Shown here piece by piece: positions 6,291 through 7,226 of a DNA stretch of 7,226 bases; within the stretch, counting starts at the first letter, position 1, and every line of letters begins with the position of its first letter. The notes under the pieces were generated by a model. The model ran no database searches. It saw only the letters and a list, made by a program, of their open reading frames with translations, and was not told the DNA's origin. The stretch covers positions 1-7,226 of the forward strand of contig QWPU01000160.1 in the NCBI GenBank assembly GCA_003671065.1, written 5' to 3'. This stretch comes from Planctomycetota bacterium (GTDB lineage: Bacteria > Planctomycetota > Phycisphaerae > Phycisphaerales > SM1A02). Position numbers and translations under genes: made by a program.

Positions 6291-6436
6291 ACGCCAATGG
6301 CTTAGGTTTCGGCGCTTCAGGATTCTGTGTTGTAGATGGTGGCGTTGGATGCAACTCAGACCCACTCAGCGCCAGAAATCGTCCATGACTGTTTATGGAG
6401 TAGAGCAGAGGTGCGTGGAACAAGGCGTGATGGAAC
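6291..6436. other. Non-coding 3' flank of the DGQHR-like gene
   Basis: This 146-nt stretch lies between the hairpin and the stop codon of the minus-strand gene. No gene, repeat or RNA structure is supported, and the transposase similarity does not continue into it in any frame I could read. Confidence 0.45.
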
Positions 6437-7226
6437 TCAATCAGTTTCCGAATCAGATTCGACTTCATTCAGTTCTGACTGCGCAACCTCTGACAACTCT
6501 TCTATCACATCAGTCCCTACAACTGGACGTGCAGGCGCAACCCCAACGATCGCATGTGCAAGATCTGCTTCAGAGATGGAGTACTGTCTCCCCGTGATTT
6601 CTTTGTAGTCCCGACGGGCGTTCTTGATGGCTTGCAGGCTTGATGGAGCCAAGTGGGCGTGCAGCATCGTCAACAGCAACTCTGTGTTGTCCTTTCCAAC
6701 GGCCATTCTTGAATTGGCCACATTGAACACTGAGCACCACGGACCAGATGCCAAGCTCCAATCCAGTTTGGAAAGTCGGTGCAGAACCTCTTCCCGAGTC
6801 AACTGTCCTTGCTCGGTGATCTCCTTGAGTACCCTTCCCACCGCTTTTTGGATCACCGGTCGCATCATCGGATGCCCTTGACCTTCTTTCCCTTTGAGTC
6901 CACGAACTTCCCTAGCGCTGGCAGCGGTGGCGATCTTGCCGGACAGGTCACCGCACGCCAAGAACACCTCGTCGAGCCGCTCACATAGCGTCACGTAGCA
7001 ACTATCCAAGTCTGCATCGGAGGGACGAGCCTTTCTCTGACGAACGCCGCAAGGGAAGTCCGCTCCTAAGTATTGAATCACGTCGTACAGAACTGGCAGC
7101 GTCGTAACGGCCTTCGGATCGGTCTTGGCAATGCTGTTCCCCGCGAGCTTTAGCTCTCCGCCACCGGCTGCGCTAGTGATGACCTTAACGCGGCCATCCA
7201 ACTTCAAGAAGGGGGGTTCATTAAAC
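6437..7226 (-). CDS. DGQHR-domain / DndB-like protein, C-terminal part
   Basis: The minus strand is open from the right edge to TGA at 6439-6437, giving 262 residues. The frame continues beyond 7226, so the start is outside. The visible part resembles the C-terminal half of DndB/DGQHR proteins. It has SIAKTDPKAVTTLPVLYDVI, comparable to the S-I--RS-KLFTLS-LY element of that family. It also has a segment reading AREVR...HPMMRPVIQKAVGRVL, comparable to the R--fI-sH-ia-halG helix. Finally, LSKLDWSLASGPW followed by RMAVGKDNTELL matches the L--i-W-r----W-gr--gr--k---n--lt pattern. The DGQHR motif itself would lie upstream, outside the window. DndB regulates the dnd phosphorothioation genes; other DGQHR proteins occur in genomic islands with unknown roles. 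The last 20 residues are strongly acidic. G/C at third positions looks less dominant than in the operon, consistent with acquisition. Assignment is from memory of motifs. Confidence 0.6.
   Translation of the reverse strand, partial: FNEPPFLKLDGRVKVITSAAGGGELKLAGNSIAKTDPKAVTTLPVLYDVIQYLGADFPCGVRQRKARPSDADLDSCYVTLCERLDEVFLACGDLSGKIATAASAREVRGLKGKEGQGHPMMRPVIQKAVGRVLKEITEQGQLTREEVLHRLSKLDWSLASGPWCSVFNVANSRMAVGKDNTELLLTMLHAHLAPSSLQAIKNARRDYKEITGRQYSISEADLAHAIVGVAPARPVVGTDVIEELSEVAQSELNEVESDSETD

Noticed and set aside
5891..6436. tRNA gene as an island integration site
   Set aside because: I looked for a T-arm (GGTTCGANTCC-like) and cloverleaf pairing and found none.

Overview
The window is GC-rich bacterial DNA whose coding regions mostly favour G or C at third positions. 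No rRNA or tRNA is present to place it. The gene types are a zinc-ribbon membrane protein, a large lipoprotein with an SGNH-hydrolase-like N-terminus, and a PAPS-type sulfotransferase. This mix is reminiscent of Planctomycetota (Phycisphaerae-like) or related environmental bacteria, but that placement is inference.

Layout: (1) 1-982, minus strand: the N-terminal part of a Nudix hydrolase running off the left edge, and upstream of it a zinc-ribbon protein with about four membrane segments. (2) 983-1437: no confident gene, only a weak candidate for a 66-residue membrane peptide. (3) 1438-2020, plus strand: a HigB/HigA toxin-antitoxin pair. The toxin frame carries an in-frame TGA 16 codons before its natural end, which removes the conserved Asp-Tyr-His tail, while the antitoxin looks intact. 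(4) 2206-5890, plus strand: a probable three-gene unit. It holds an unrecognised 142-residue protein, then (ATGA overlap, good Shine-Dalgarno) an 844-residue lipoprotein with an SGNH/GDSL-like domain, then after 68 nt a sulfotransferase. (5) 5891-6436: non-coding, but it contains a decayed N-terminus of an IS1182/IS5-type transposase (amber codon plus frameshift) followed by a perfect 12-bp-arm hairpin. (6) 6437-7226, minus strand: the C-terminal 262 residues of a protein resembling DGQHR-domain/DndB-like proteins, cut by the right edge.

The operon in (4) plausibly builds or modifies a sulfated or acylated cell-surface glycan, since an envelope-anchored SGNH-type esterase or acyltransferase is paired with a PAPS-dependent sulfotransferase. 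Parts (5) and (6) look like the edge of an accessory region: transposon debris next to a gene of a family linked to DNA phosphorothioation and defence loci. The disabled toxin in (3) is the clearest sign of gene decay. I do not see a complete new system here. The most promising leads are the truncated DGQHR-like gene (its partners lie outside the window) and the lipoprotein-sulfotransferase operon.
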